Assembly: GCA_030746535.1 (NCBI GenBank)
Contig: JASLML010000007.1
Span: 1 to 49,072, forward strand
Reading direction: 5' to 3'
Length of the DNA stretch: 49,072 bases
DNA from: Fidelibacterota bacterium
Lineage (GTDB): Bacteria; Fidelibacterota; Marinisomatia; Marinisomatales; TCS55
Positions 17,583-26,542 of this stretch are shown here, in pieces (positions within the stretch are counted from its first letter, which is position 1; each line of letters begins with the position of its first letter). Below the pieces are notes generated by a model. That model was not told where the DNA came from. It was given only the letters and a program-made list of their open reading frames with translations, and made no database searches. Made by a program: the position numbers and the translations under genes.

Positions 17583-18524
17583 TTAAAACAGGAAATAAAT
17601 AAAGGTACCATATCCCGCTAGCAGCAAAACCGAACTGATTCTTGAGATAGGCTGTGAAATGATTCCAAGCGGAATCAGCACAAGGCCAAATCCGACCATA
17701 AACGGAACCTCAAACAAAAGTATATCCGTTGAAGTTGTAAGCGGCTTCACAAGTCCTGCAATTCCTAAAACCGATAAAATATTGAACAAGTTTGATCCGA
17801 CAATATTCCCGATCGAAATACCGTGCTCTTTTTTAAATGCAGCTACAATGGAAGTCGCCAATTCGGGAACCGATGTTCCGAGCGCAACAATACTCATACC
17901 TATCGCAACTTCCGGAACTCCGAGCAATCCGGCAATAGTGACCGCAGAATCAACAAAAACTTTTGCCCCGATGGATAATACGGCAATTCCGACCAGAAGC
18001 AGCAACACACATTTTGCCATTGCATCCAGTCTATCCTGATCCACTTCCGAAAGAATCGGATGCGGACTTTTATAGCACATCCAAATATAACCAACCAGTC
18101 CGCCCAGAAGAACAGCCGCTTCGTAGGTCTCTATTGTGCCGTCCCACATAAATCCTATGAAAAACGCACATGAAACGAGATAAATCCAAATATCCCTTTT
18201 GATTGCCGAATATTGATAGGAAATAGGGAAAATGAGTGTTACAGCGCCCAAAACCAGTCCAACATTTGCCACATTGGATCCAACAACATTTCCTATTGCT
18301 ATGGACGGAGCATTATCTAAAGCTGCGATGACACTAACGATCAGTTCGGGGAGCGACGTTCCGAACGCCACAATGGTCAATCCGATCGCTAGGCGTGAGA
18401 TTCCCATTCTGTGAGCCATGTGACTCCCGCCGTGTACGATCCACTCCGCTCCGAAATAAAGGCATATGCCGCCCACAATCAGACCCAAAATCGAAATCAT
18501 ATGTTCAGATAACAGAATATCCAT
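17583..18524 (-). CDS. Cation/Ca2+ antiporter of the CaCA (YrbG-like) family
   Basis: Inner-membrane sodium- or proton-coupled calcium exchanger of about 313 residues with roughly ten membrane segments. The two inverted alpha repeats are clear: GTSLPELIVS with GNVVGSNVANVGLVLG, and GTSVPELATS with GNIVGSNLFNILSVLG. The acidic Glu in each PEL is the expected Ca2+ ligand. I take the ATG at 18524 because it shares its A with the nadD TGA stop; a start 12 codons upstream would overlap nadD by 37 nt and add a polar tail. It shares a transcript with nadD and bamD. The counter-ion is not decided by sequence. Confidence 0.93.
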   Translation of the reverse strand: MDILLSEHMISILGLIVGGICLYFGAEWIVHGGSHMAHRMGISRLAIGLTIVAFGTSLPELIVSVIAALDNAPSIAIGNVVGSNVANVGLVLGAVTLIFPISYQYSAIKRDIWIYLVSCAFFIGFMWDGTIETYEAAVLLGGLVGYIWMCYKSPHPILSEVDQDRLDAMAKCVLLLLVGIAVLSIGAKVFVDSAVTIAGLLGVPEVAIGMSIVALGTSVPELATSIVAAFKKEHGISIGNIVGSNLFNILSVLGIAGLVKPLTTSTDILLFEVPFMVGFGLVLIPLGIISQPISRISSVLLLAGYGTFIYFLF

Positions 18525-19108
18525 CAAAGATACAGGTTTTTCTTGTTGATGTATTCCCATACCGGTTGCGTGACCATATACCGAATTGTTTTATCAGTAC
18601 GCCAGCGCTCGCGGATGGTAGTTGCCGATATTTCAATTCTGGGAAGGTTGGCGAAGCGGATCTGGCTTAATATCCACGCAGGAATATCGCTAGGTCGAAA
18701 TCCGGGCCTCACAGCAACAATGACCTGGCATTCATCTAAGATCGACTCTGGTTCTTTCCACTTGTGGAACGATTTAAGGGTATCGCTACCAAGCAGGAAA
18801 TATAAATCATCCGATCCAAAGCCATTTTCTTTCTTTAGCGACTGTATCGTATCAATTGTATATGAAACACCTCCCCGCTTCACTTCCAGGTCCGAAATCT
18901 CAAAATGGGGATTATCCTTTATTACCAGCTCAAGCATATTCACACGGTGCTCAATTGGCGTAATTGCATCGCTGTCTTTATGTGGAGGGTTTAAAGCGGG
19001 AATAAAGAAAAGTTTGTCAAAATGTTCGGATTCAAAGATTGTTTGCGCGATAAGCAAATGCCCTATATGAGGAGGATCAAATGTTCCACCGAATAAACAA
19101 ATTTTCAT
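18524..19108 (-). CDS. nadD: Nicotinate-nucleotide adenylyltransferase
   Basis: NAD synthesis: converts nicotinate mononucleotide and ATP to deamido-NAD. The protein starts MKICLFGGTFDPPHIGH, placing the nucleotidyltransferase (H/T)xGH motif at the N-terminus; ISATTIRER near the C-terminus is the second ATP motif. I use the ATG at 19108, which follows the bamD stop by 1 nt and starts right at the Rossmann fold. A start ten codons upstream would lie inside bamD and add a run of basic residues. Length is then 194 residues, normal for the family. It overlaps the exchanger gene by one base. Confidence 0.95.
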   Translation of the reverse strand: MKICLFGGTFDPPHIGHLLIAQTIFESEHFDKLFFIPALNPPHKDSDAITPIEHRVNMLELVIKDNPHFEISDLEVKRGGVSYTIDTIQSLKKENGFGSDDLYFLLGSDTLKSFHKWKEPESILDECQVIVAVRPGFRPSDIPAWILSQIRFANLPRIEISATTIRERWRTDKTIRYMVTQPVWEYINKKNLYL

Positions 19109-19109
19109 T

Positions 19110-19898
19110 TTATTCTTCCGCCTTGTCAGTTTCCGCAAGCCCTATCCAATCTCTCGCTTCGGCATCAAGGTTTAGCGCCTGCAGCATGATTTCAACTTTT
19201 GAATAGTATTCCGCCGCTTTATCGTTATCCTTCTTCAATGCGTGGCATTGAATGATGGCAACATGTGCAAGTCCGAAATATTCGGTATCAAAATATTTTT
19301 CTACAATTTCCTCAAATGCCAGGATAGCTGATGAAAATTCATCAAGTTTGATATATAGAATTCCGGTTTCATATAATTTTTTTGATAGTTTAATGCGTAA
19401 TGTCTGAATTAATTCTGTGGCCTCCTGCTTATGCTTGGTATCAGGGTAATCATCAAGAAATTCCTGAATTTTTTCTAAGGCTTTCTCTGTGTAGGTTTGA
19501 TCCAGATAATAGGGCATCGCTTCTTTTACATAAGATTCGCAAACACGATAGCGTGCTTTTTGCAGAAAAGGTGTAAACGGCATCTTGCGAATCAGCTGAT
19601 CATATTCTGCTATGGCCTGAATAAATTCTTCGTTCAAAAAAAATGCTTCTGCAAGGTAAAATTGGGCATCATCTCCCAATTCTGTGTGCGAACCGCTGAC
19701 CACTACAAAAGTGAATTCTTCCTGAGCTCGCAAATACCGGTTCTTTCCCAGATAATACATACCTTTATCAAAGCGATTTTTCACTTCTTCTTCCAGCTGT
19801 ATTTTATCTTTGCCCGAACTGCAGCTGCTCAAAGAAATTAGAACAGTAGCAAAAAGAAATAATAATAATGAATTTATCTGATAAATTTTATTATACAT
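19110..19898 (-). CDS. bamD: Outer-membrane assembly lipoprotein BamD
   Basis: Lipoprotein of the BAM complex that inserts beta-barrel proteins. The 262 residues have a signal peptide ending in lipobox LSSC (lipidated C26), followed by TPR repeats. Typical BamD phrases are FDKGMYYLGKNRYLRAQEEF, DAQFYLAEAFFLNEEFIQAI and AIAEYDQLIRKMPFTPFLQKA. Each pairs tyrosines and alanines in a TPR pattern. It lies 30 nt after the DUF5683 gene and 1 nt before nadD. Its place in an operon of PorV-like and barrel proteins fits outer-membrane assembly. Confidence 0.9.
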   Translation of the reverse strand: MYNKIYQINSLLLFLFATVLISLSSCSSGKDKIQLEEEVKNRFDKGMYYLGKNRYLRAQEEFTFVVVSGSHTELGDDAQFYLAEAFFLNEEFIQAIAEYDQLIRKMPFTPFLQKARYRVCESYVKEAMPYYLDQTYTEKALEKIQEFLDDYPDTKHKQEATELIQTLRIKLSKKLYETGILYIKLDEFSSAILAFEEIVEKYFDTEYFGLAHVAIIQCHALKKDNDKAAEYYSKVEIMLQALNLDAEARDWIGLAETDKAEE

Positions 19899-19928
19899 AG
19901 ATTTACAAAGTTTATTTTATGTAATGAA

Positions 19929-20816
19929 TCACCATTTCAAAGATATATAAATGCCGCCGATTCCGGTAGCACTTTGGCGGTTGTATAATAATCCTACATC
20001 CGACTCATATTGCTCCGAATCTTGAGGATCTCTTCTGCTCTTTTGGCTGGAAGACCATACAGCTTCCAATCCGCTGATAACATGATTGAACATAATTGCG
20101 CTGATCGCATATTTGGAATAGTCCTTGAGAGTATTGCTGTCAAAACGAAGATCACGGTAATGGTTTTTATTTGGGGTGAGCTTAATGGTTTCAGTACTGT
20201 CGCCAACACTTTTTTCCTCTTCCCACCATTGTTGAGTATTACCATCTTCAGCATAACAGTCATCCCAACCGCCCACAAATTGATCGTATTTTCCTATATT
20301 TTCGTAAAAGTCGCGGTCCTGGATATATTCCAAGTTCGAGCCGTAAATACCCCATAATGAGTCCAAATAGGCAGAAGTATAATATGTATCTTCGGCCTTC
20401 AGTATAATTTTATGCGTTCCACTAAACATCGTTGTATAGGAGTCCGGGAAAATAAGCTGCGTATTTGTATACCAATCAGACAGGCTCCAGTGACTGCGTG
20501 CATACGCTTCATACTCTTTTTGAATATCTTCCGCCTGTGATTTCCAATTCCACCAAAGTGCAATTCCGGTAATTTCCACACCGGCGAACAATGCCGATTT
20601 CCACCACGGTGATTCATTATAGATCTGTCCCGCTCCTGGCAGCACCAGCGAATACAGCATCGGCCTTGCAGGATAGCGTGCAGGTTCCGCCATTACTGAC
20701 TGCTGTTTTTCTACCTCAACCGAATCTAGATTGAAAAAATAATCGTATTTGTTGAAATACAGTCCATTCGCATGCATAAATGAACTGATAAAAATGATGG
20801 AAATAATCTTCTTCAC
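19929..20816 (-). CDS. DUF5683-like envelope protein
   Basis: An uncharacterised exported protein of about 295 residues. I set the start at a GTG (20816), one base after the upstream stop, giving the signal peptide VKKIISIIFISSFMHANG. An ATG 49 codons further up lies inside the neighbouring gene and masks the signal. The recognisable part is ARPMLYSLVLPGAGQIYN followed by WWKSALFAGVEITGIALWWNW, the conserved core of DUF5683-type proteins in Bacteroidota and relatives: a proline-rich loop, then a membrane hairpin. The rest is polar, rich in Tyr/Trp. Function unknown; location probably the periplasmic face of a membrane. It lies between a barrel protease gene and bamD. Confidence 0.72.
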   Translation of the reverse strand: MKKIISIIFISSFMHANGLYFNKYDYFFNLDSVEVEKQQSVMAEPARYPARPMLYSLVLPGAGQIYNESPWWKSALFAGVEITGIALWWNWKSQAEDIQKEYEAYARSHWSLSDWYTNTQLIFPDSYTTMFSGTHKIILKAEDTYYTSAYLDSLWGIYGSNLEYIQDRDFYENIGKYDQFVGGWDDCYAEDGNTQQWWEEEKSVGDSTETIKLTPNKNHYRDLRFDSNTLKDYSKYAISAIMFNHVISGLEAVWSSSQKSRRDPQDSEQYESDVGLLYNRQSATGIGGIYISLKW

Positions 20817-20817
20817 A

Positions 20818-23778
20818 TTAAAATCCGAATAGCATAGTGAAATAAAATCTGTTCTCTTTTCCGTATGTAACATTTCTGCCGCGCCCTGACCATCCAAAGG
20901 TATTAAGTCCGCGGTGCATTTCAATGCTAATTGCGGTAGGAAAATTATAAAAGGAGTACCCATTTATCCGCCATTGAATTCCTACTGAATTTTTTAGTGA
21001 AAAATCGGACATTGAGGTCATCCATGCATCGCCTGTTTGATACATAAAACCAAGAACACTGTTTTGAATTATTGCAGGACCTACTGCCCAGTGCTTCTCT
21101 CTAAAGACCGGAATCCGCAAAGTGATATCACCGATAATTACCCTATTCCCTTCGATGCTGTAAAACGGATATCCTTTGATTCCCGGCAGGCCACCTCCGA
21201 AAAAGTTGAAAAAAGAATCCGCCTTCGTATTTGACATCCATCCCGTCATAGCACCGATGGAAACCGTCCAGCGGTCAGTGAATGGAATGGCGGCATGCAT
21301 AGAAACATCCGCAGAAACACGGTGTGTTGAATTATCAGCGAATTCTTCCAGCAGCGTACCGGCATCCGACAAATTTAATCCTTCGATAAAATCATTTTTC
21401 TCATAATCGTATCGGATGTCCGCCGTGTATCCGCCTGAAGGATTTATATTTTTATCCGCTCTGTTCGGAACCGTGCTGAGATGCATTTGAGCAAAACCGG
21501 ACACACCCCGGAAATAATCATATGCGACGCCGGCTTCCAAATGCTCAAGCTCCAGTGAACGCTTCACAAATGCACGGTACTGCTGCCACGTCATTCCTAC
21601 TTCCAGCGATGCGACACCTTTGATCGGCATTCTTGCCCCCCAATTAAACTGCAGAAGCCGGAATTTTAAATTGTCATCCACATCCCTAACGTCATCCAGT
21701 TTCCCTCTTTCAAATCTGTTCCGAGTAATGTAAAATGTTTCAAAAAACAGCGTCGGATAAAAACGGTTGAATTCAAAAAGGAAAAACATATCTGCATCTC
21801 CGTCCGGATTAAGAGAGCCCGCACCGAATAGTGACAGCCTTTCGAGGACTTCCGATGAATAAAAATAAAATCCCGGTTTGAGGGAATTGTAATCCATTGT
21901 CAACCGCGGCAAAAGAAACATCGGCGGAAACTGATCCTCGTACGATTTTCCGGTCTCGGAAAGTTGTGTAGTCATCGGTTCCGACAATGATTCATTCCTC
22001 CGGAAGTAACTCGTGCTGTAGCCGACATTGATGTCTGGTATAATAATCATCGAATCCAGCAGCGCAATTGTGTATTTCCCGTTTTTATACATCGAATACA
22101 GCACCTGCCCTTTGTCATTTACCGACGGCATGAATGCGCCGCCGGTCACGTTTGTTATGAATCCGTTTTCCCCAGAAGATTCATTAAACATGTAGAGATT
22201 AAAAACACCGGACCTGTCATCGGAATATACAAATCTGTTTCCCTGGCCGGATGTGCCGTTTCGCTCATCCCAGGCATCGTTTCCAAGAATGGTTCCGAGT
22301 GCAGTGTCTACCAGAGATAAAAACCTGATATTCCTGAAATGGTTGATTGTTTCATCAAACAACAGCCGGTGGTTTGTTTCGTCGTATTCAAGGCTCGACA
22401 ATATCCTGTGATCTGAAAAATCCGATACTTTGTAAATCGTATTTGAAGCCAAATCCAGCAGATGAATGTTTTGATTTCCGCCTTTCGTGGAAAGGAATGC
22501 GACGGCGTGATCCTTCGGAATGTATGCCGCAGAATAGGCTCTGCTGTCTTCCGTAAGCCTTGTCTCCTCTTCATCTAAAAAGCTGTACATCCAAAGGTCA
22601 AAATATTTTGAACCGGTTTTGTTTGGGAATTTTGCTTTTTTTGCAAAATAAAGTGTCGTACCGCCTTCGTCCCAAGCCGGTGCCGAAATCACTCCTTCAG
22701 CCAGTCTCTCGCTTTTGGCTGATTCCATGAAATAAACATATAAATCAGTCTGGCCGAAAAAATCTTTTCCCTGATTGCTGAGATACGCAAACGATGAACC
22801 GTCCGGTGACCACACCGGCCACAGATTTGCCGTACCGTCCGGTACAATGATTCTTCCTTCCCTTTGATTTTCCGTAATTGATTCGGTTAATAAAGCGTAT
22901 CTTTTTCCGAGGGTATTTTTGAACTGCGTATAAACTGTTTTTCCATCCGTACCGGTGGCTTTTTCAATTGCGCTCTCAATGGAAAATTCAAAAGGCGATG
23001 ACAATGCTTCCATCGTTTTTCGGAGTGCATCTTCGCCGAACTTCACCGATATGTACTGGCAAAAAGCAAATCCTGCATTGTAGACGCTTTCATTCCCGAT
23101 TCCGCGTTTCCCGAACGTATTCATTTCCGTCAGCGAAAGCATATTCCCGTTCAGGATTCTGTCCCTCAAAATCATATCGCGATGCGTGTCCCAGTTGTCC
23201 CAGTCTGCACCTTTGTACATAACTTGCGCCGACCCTTCCGCAAGCCATGGCGGCACCGCTGTTCCGGGAATAGGATAACTCACGATGGTATTCGGATATC
23301 CGTAAAGAACATCTTCCCTTCTTTCATCCTCGTAACCAAGCCATTGAAGGTACGCGCCCGGAAACCTTGTTCCAGCTTTCATCGCTTTCTGCAAAGAAAT
23401 GATGTGCACAAATTCATGAGTTATCACATTTTGAATCCACCGGTGGCTTCCCCGTAATTCAAATTCCAGCGGTGAAGTCCAAATGATAATTTTATTGTCA
23501 TAATAATAAGCGGCGCCGTTGGCAATATCATCCGTATCCGTAAAAATAATGTGCGTCTTTTGCTGCGGTTCGTATTCATACAATTCGGTTACATGCGGAT
23601 AAATTTCCTCAGCGGCAAATGCGCCTTCTCTCGCGATTGCTTCCGTTTCATCATAATAATGGATTTTGAAATGTTCGGTCTCAAACGTCTGCCAGTCTAA
23701 TTCTGGATGATTGTACCGGGCAGTTTGACCAATAATCGTACTGCCGACTAAGCAAAACATTAAAATTCGGGTCAGCAT
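20818..23778 (-). CDS. Outer-membrane MA-type metalloprotease / PD40 propeller / beta-barrel fusion
   Basis: An unusual protein of about 986 residues with three parts. I start at the ATG at 23778, 4 nt after the upstream stop, giving the signal peptide MLTRILMFCLVGSTIIGQ. A longer frame would begin inside the upstream gene. Part 1 (about 25-310) is a peptidase-MA-like zinc protease: HEFVH (H121, E122, H125) and WLAEGSA with likely third ligand E181. Part 2 (about 315-600) has TolB/PD40 blades such as WPVWSPDGSSFAYLS. Part 3 (about 600-986) reads as alternating beta strands and ends YFTMLFGF with a terminal Phe, as BAM-inserted barrels do. A surface or periplasmic protease tethered to a barrel is the simplest reading. 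Substrate unknown. Confidence 0.82.
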   Translation of the reverse strand: MLTRILMFCLVGSTIIGQTARYNHPELDWQTFETEHFKIHYYDETEAIAREGAFAAEEIYPHVTELYEYEPQQKTHIIFTDTDDIANGAAYYYDNKIIIWTSPLEFELRGSHRWIQNVITHEFVHIISLQKAMKAGTRFPGAYLQWLGYEDERREDVLYGYPNTIVSYPIPGTAVPPWLAEGSAQVMYKGADWDNWDTHRDMILRDRILNGNMLSLTEMNTFGKRGIGNESVYNAGFAFCQYISVKFGEDALRKTMEALSSPFEFSIESAIEKATGTDGKTVYTQFKNTLGKRYALLTESITENQREGRIIVPDGTANLWPVWSPDGSSFAYLSNQGKDFFGQTDLYVYFMESAKSERLAEGVISAPAWDEGGTTLYFAKKAKFPNKTGSKYFDLWMYSFLDEEETRLTEDSRAYSAAYIPKDHAVAFLSTKGGNQNIHLLDLASNTIYKVSDFSDHRILSSLEYDETNHRLLFDETINHFRNIRFLSLVDTALGTILGNDAWDERNGTSGQGNRFVYSDDRSGVFNLYMFNESSGENGFITNVTGGAFMPSVNDKGQVLYSMYKNGKYTIALLDSMIIIPDINVGYSTSYFRRNESLSEPMTTQLSETGKSYEDQFPPMFLLPRLTMDYNSLKPGFYFYSSEVLERLSLFGAGSLNPDGDADMFFLFEFNRFYPTLFFETFYITRNRFERGKLDDVRDVDDNLKFRLLQFNWGARMPIKGVASLEVGMTWQQYRAFVKRSLELEHLEAGVAYDYFRGVSGFAQMHLSTVPNRADKNINPSGGYTADIRYDYEKNDFIEGLNLSDAGTLLEEFADNSTHRVSADVSMHAAIPFTDRWTVSIGAMTGWMSNTKADSFFNFFGGGLPGIKGYPFYSIEGNRVIIGDITLRIPVFREKHWAVGPAIIQNSVLGFMYQTGDAWMTSMSDFSLKNSVGIQWRINGYSFYNFPTAISIEMHRGLNTFGWSGRGRNVTYGKENRFYFTMLFGF

Positions 23779-23782
23779 AGAA

Positions 23783-26515
23783 TTATTTGATGATTCCGAT
23801 TTTGATGATCTTTTCTTCGGATCTGCTTCCTTTGGAAGCGGTAACCCTCGCGAAATAAACACCCGGTTCCTGATTGGAAACATTCCAATTGTATTCGTTC
23901 GGCAGTCCTTCGACCACATAATCCAGATTCGCTTTTTTTACGAAATATCCGCTGAGATCGTAAATACTGATTTCTACAGCCTCCGCAGATTCCACCTGTA
24001 CTCGAATAGTGGCCGTACTCCCTTTAACAGGATTGGGATACACATATGTTCTTGTCTTGTCCAATAGTAGTGATTGATCTGCAGTGCTGATCGGGACAGA
24101 GCTGAAAAGAGTCCGTGAATTCCCAAAATCCCCATGTAACGCTGTCCATTGGTTGCCATAATTATTAGAAACGTTATCAAACACCCATACAGCGGATTCG
24201 GTGACAATTGCATTGCTACCTCCATATTCGCCCAGGCAAATAAGTTTCCCATAATCGGTAAGACGATATTCCAAATTACCTTTCCAGTTATAAATCAGAA
24301 TACCTCCCCGTGAATCTTGAAAAACAATTTCCGGATGGCTATCTCCAAACAAATCTTTGACCAACACCATCTGCGAAGCAGTGGAATCAATCCGGATCGG
24401 AAATCCTGCAATCGAAGTCAAATCCATCAATCCCGAAATGGCATATAAATTTGAAGAATAATGCAATACGTGTATTGTATTGGTTGAATCCATATATACT
24501 ATATCCGCTCTGCCATCAAGATTTATATCTGCTGCTGAGATGGAGTTTCCTTTAAATGCATTGGTAGCGCCATCTGCTTCATGCACAAATACTGTTGATG
24601 CAAAGGAGTGCAGTTGGTTATCGTATATTAATGAAGAATAAGATTCGTCAGGGAAATGATTCAGAAACAAAATATCATCAATAAAAATCGCACTATCGGA
24701 AGAAAAAGTAAAAGTTGTATCAGATGCATTCCATGCAAAAAATGAAATTACAGTAGAATCATTTCTCAGCTCGTTGATAACCAAATAATCAAAGCTGGCT
24801 GCATTGGTATCCACGGAAAAATCATAAACATTACCAAGGGGTTGATAGAAGTATGTTCGCTTTTCAGGAAGGCCTACCCAGATGCTATCAGAGCCTCCTA
24901 CCAACTCCATTGTACCGTCTTTGTCAAAATCGTGCATCAATCCAATATGAAGCGACGTGTCCGGAAAGCCCGAAGCCAACAGTGCATTGGTCACCGTGAA
25001 AGTCATGGTATCGTTTGGAGCACTGATATCGCCGATTCTGATGTAGGATGAAGCGCCTACATTCGATCGTGAATCTGGATATGTCATCGGTCCCAATTCC
25101 GGTGATAATCCTTCGTAATCCGGATTTGCTCGCTCATACTCAAGATTTCCCTTAAACCACATATCGCCGAAATAGCCGGCGCTCGGATCCGAAAACAGAA
25201 AAATGGATGGATATCCAATATCCTGTGCACCGTCGGATTCTTCAAGATCCACGCCGTACCGAATCTTATTTGCGTTTATGGAATAATCTTCCAGTCCGCT
25301 TTGAACGACCGTTTCATCTATGTGCCAAATCAGAAGTCCGGATGCCGGCAATCCCAAATCATAATCAGGAACTGACGTAATGACGCCGTTATCATCTTTT
25401 GTTATTTCCAATGAATCAAGGACAATCTGTACATAGGCAGGATAGCTGTCACTTTCTAAATACTCCCTATAGCGCAATGAATCAATGCTTACTGAATCCC
25501 GGAACCAGTTTGTTCTGTTTTCAATCAAAAAATATTCTGTTGGGCTGATATCAATCTTTACGATGCTGTTTTCTGCGCGCGAAGGCAGGGAAACACTTTC
25601 TCCCGGGATCACGGTTAAAGGATCTTCCCAGCCGGCAAATATTCTAGTCCAGGCTGTTGGCGGAGCAGGAATCAGTCCGCGTCCGTTATTAGACCCCTGA
25701 TCCATGAGTCCAAAAATACCGATACCGCTGATTCCATTTTCCGTATCCCAAAGCGGCGGAAGTCCGGCCGCAAAGCCAAGCATTAGCGCAAAGGTGCCTG
25801 TCAATCCGTATTGATATTCGCATGCATTCGCTGAGCCGTAAAACATTGTTTCAGCAATGTCGTAATGAAGATGATTCTGCGTTTCAGGCAGAATAATTGC
25901 CTGCTTCACATTTTTGGGAAAGCTGCCAATATGTGTTTTCATCATTGTTGAATCAACGAAAGTGGATGGAATATCTTCCGGAGTTGGGTCCAAAAAGGGT
26001 AGCGAAAAGTCTTGCCCTATACCGGCATGAAAAATAACAACCACATCGTACGATGAAAAATCGACAAGATCAGTTTCCCAGGCCGCTCGAATTGCATCTT
26101 CCGCCAGTTCCGTGATACGAAATTCATGCATTTCATCAAGCCCATAAGGATGGTAATAATTCATACTGTTTTCAACTTGATACGAACCCATTGAGCTCGC
26201 AGGAAATACAGCCGATGAATCTAGGTCAATGCCAAATTGATCGTACGACACCTCAGAAAAGTATGCGTTCACTGCTTTTATCTGAGACCAAAAATATTCT
26301 TTATTGTGCGGCGGCGGGTCGATTGGATATGCATCACATTCTGAATATTCCGCGGCAGAAAGAAATGTTCCATCTCCCGTTGTTGATGCAGTGATATCTA
26401 CTGGAAAGGATATCCGGATTGCACAGATTTTTACATCACCGGTAATATCCGACCCGAGAATTGGAAGCGGAAAAATCATGCAGACTACGAACAGTCTGCG
26501 CAAAATAGCTTTCAT
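23783..26515 (-). CDS. M6-like secreted protein with dead active site and T9SS sorting domain
   Basis: A 910-residue secreted protein with a signal peptide (about 1-22). Residues 28-310 look like the M6 (immune inhibitor A-type) peptidase fold: a typical DVVVIFHAGIGQD strand and, further on, GIGIFGLMDQGSNNGRG with PPTAWTRIFAGW. At the place of the zinc motif (HEFGHxLGLPDLYD in active members) it has ALMLGFAAGLPPLWD (243-257), so both His and the Glu are lost. It should not be a zinc protease. The middle includes beta/FG-GAP-like segments (ADINLDGRADIVYMDS). The C-terminal 90 residues (YPNPVKGSTATI to IIKIGIIK) are a T9SS sorting domain. It follows the PorV-like gene by 27 nt and precedes the MA-protease fusion by 4 nt. 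A binding or structural role is likely. Confidence 0.82.
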   Translation of the reverse strand: MKAILRRLFVVCMIFPLPILGSDITGDVKICAIRISFPVDITASTTGDGTFLSAAEYSECDAYPIDPPPHNKEYFWSQIKAVNAYFSEVSYDQFGIDLDSSAVFPASSMGSYQVENSMNYYHPYGLDEMHEFRITELAEDAIRAAWETDLVDFSSYDVVVIFHAGIGQDFSLPFLDPTPEDIPSTFVDSTMMKTHIGSFPKNVKQAIILPETQNHLHYDIAETMFYGSANACEYQYGLTGTFALMLGFAAGLPPLWDTENGISGIGIFGLMDQGSNNGRGLIPAPPTAWTRIFAGWEDPLTVIPGESVSLPSRAENSIVKIDISPTEYFLIENRTNWFRDSVSIDSLRYREYLESDSYPAYVQIVLDSLEITKDDNGVITSVPDYDLGLPASGLLIWHIDETVVQSGLEDYSINANKIRYGVDLEESDGAQDIGYPSIFLFSDPSAGYFGDMWFKGNLEYERANPDYEGLSPELGPMTYPDSRSNVGASSYIRIGDISAPNDTMTFTVTNALLASGFPDTSLHIGLMHDFDKDGTMELVGGSDSIWVGLPEKRTYFYQPLGNVYDFSVDTNAASFDYLVINELRNDSTVISFFAWNASDTTFTFSSDSAIFIDDILFLNHFPDESYSSLIYDNQLHSFASTVFVHEADGATNAFKGNSISAADINLDGRADIVYMDSTNTIHVLHYSSNLYAISGLMDLTSIAGFPIRIDSTASQMVLVKDLFGDSHPEIVFQDSRGGILIYNWKGNLEYRLTDYGKLICLGEYGGSNAIVTESAVWVFDNVSNNYGNQWTALHGDFGNSRTLFSSVPISTADQSLLLDKTRTYVYPNPVKGSTATIRVQVESAEAVEISIYDLSGYFVKKANLDYVVEGLPNEYNWNVSNQEPGVYFARVTASKGSRSEEKIIKIGIIK

Positions 26516-26542
26516 AGATACGCTCCGAAGAATTCGAAACGA

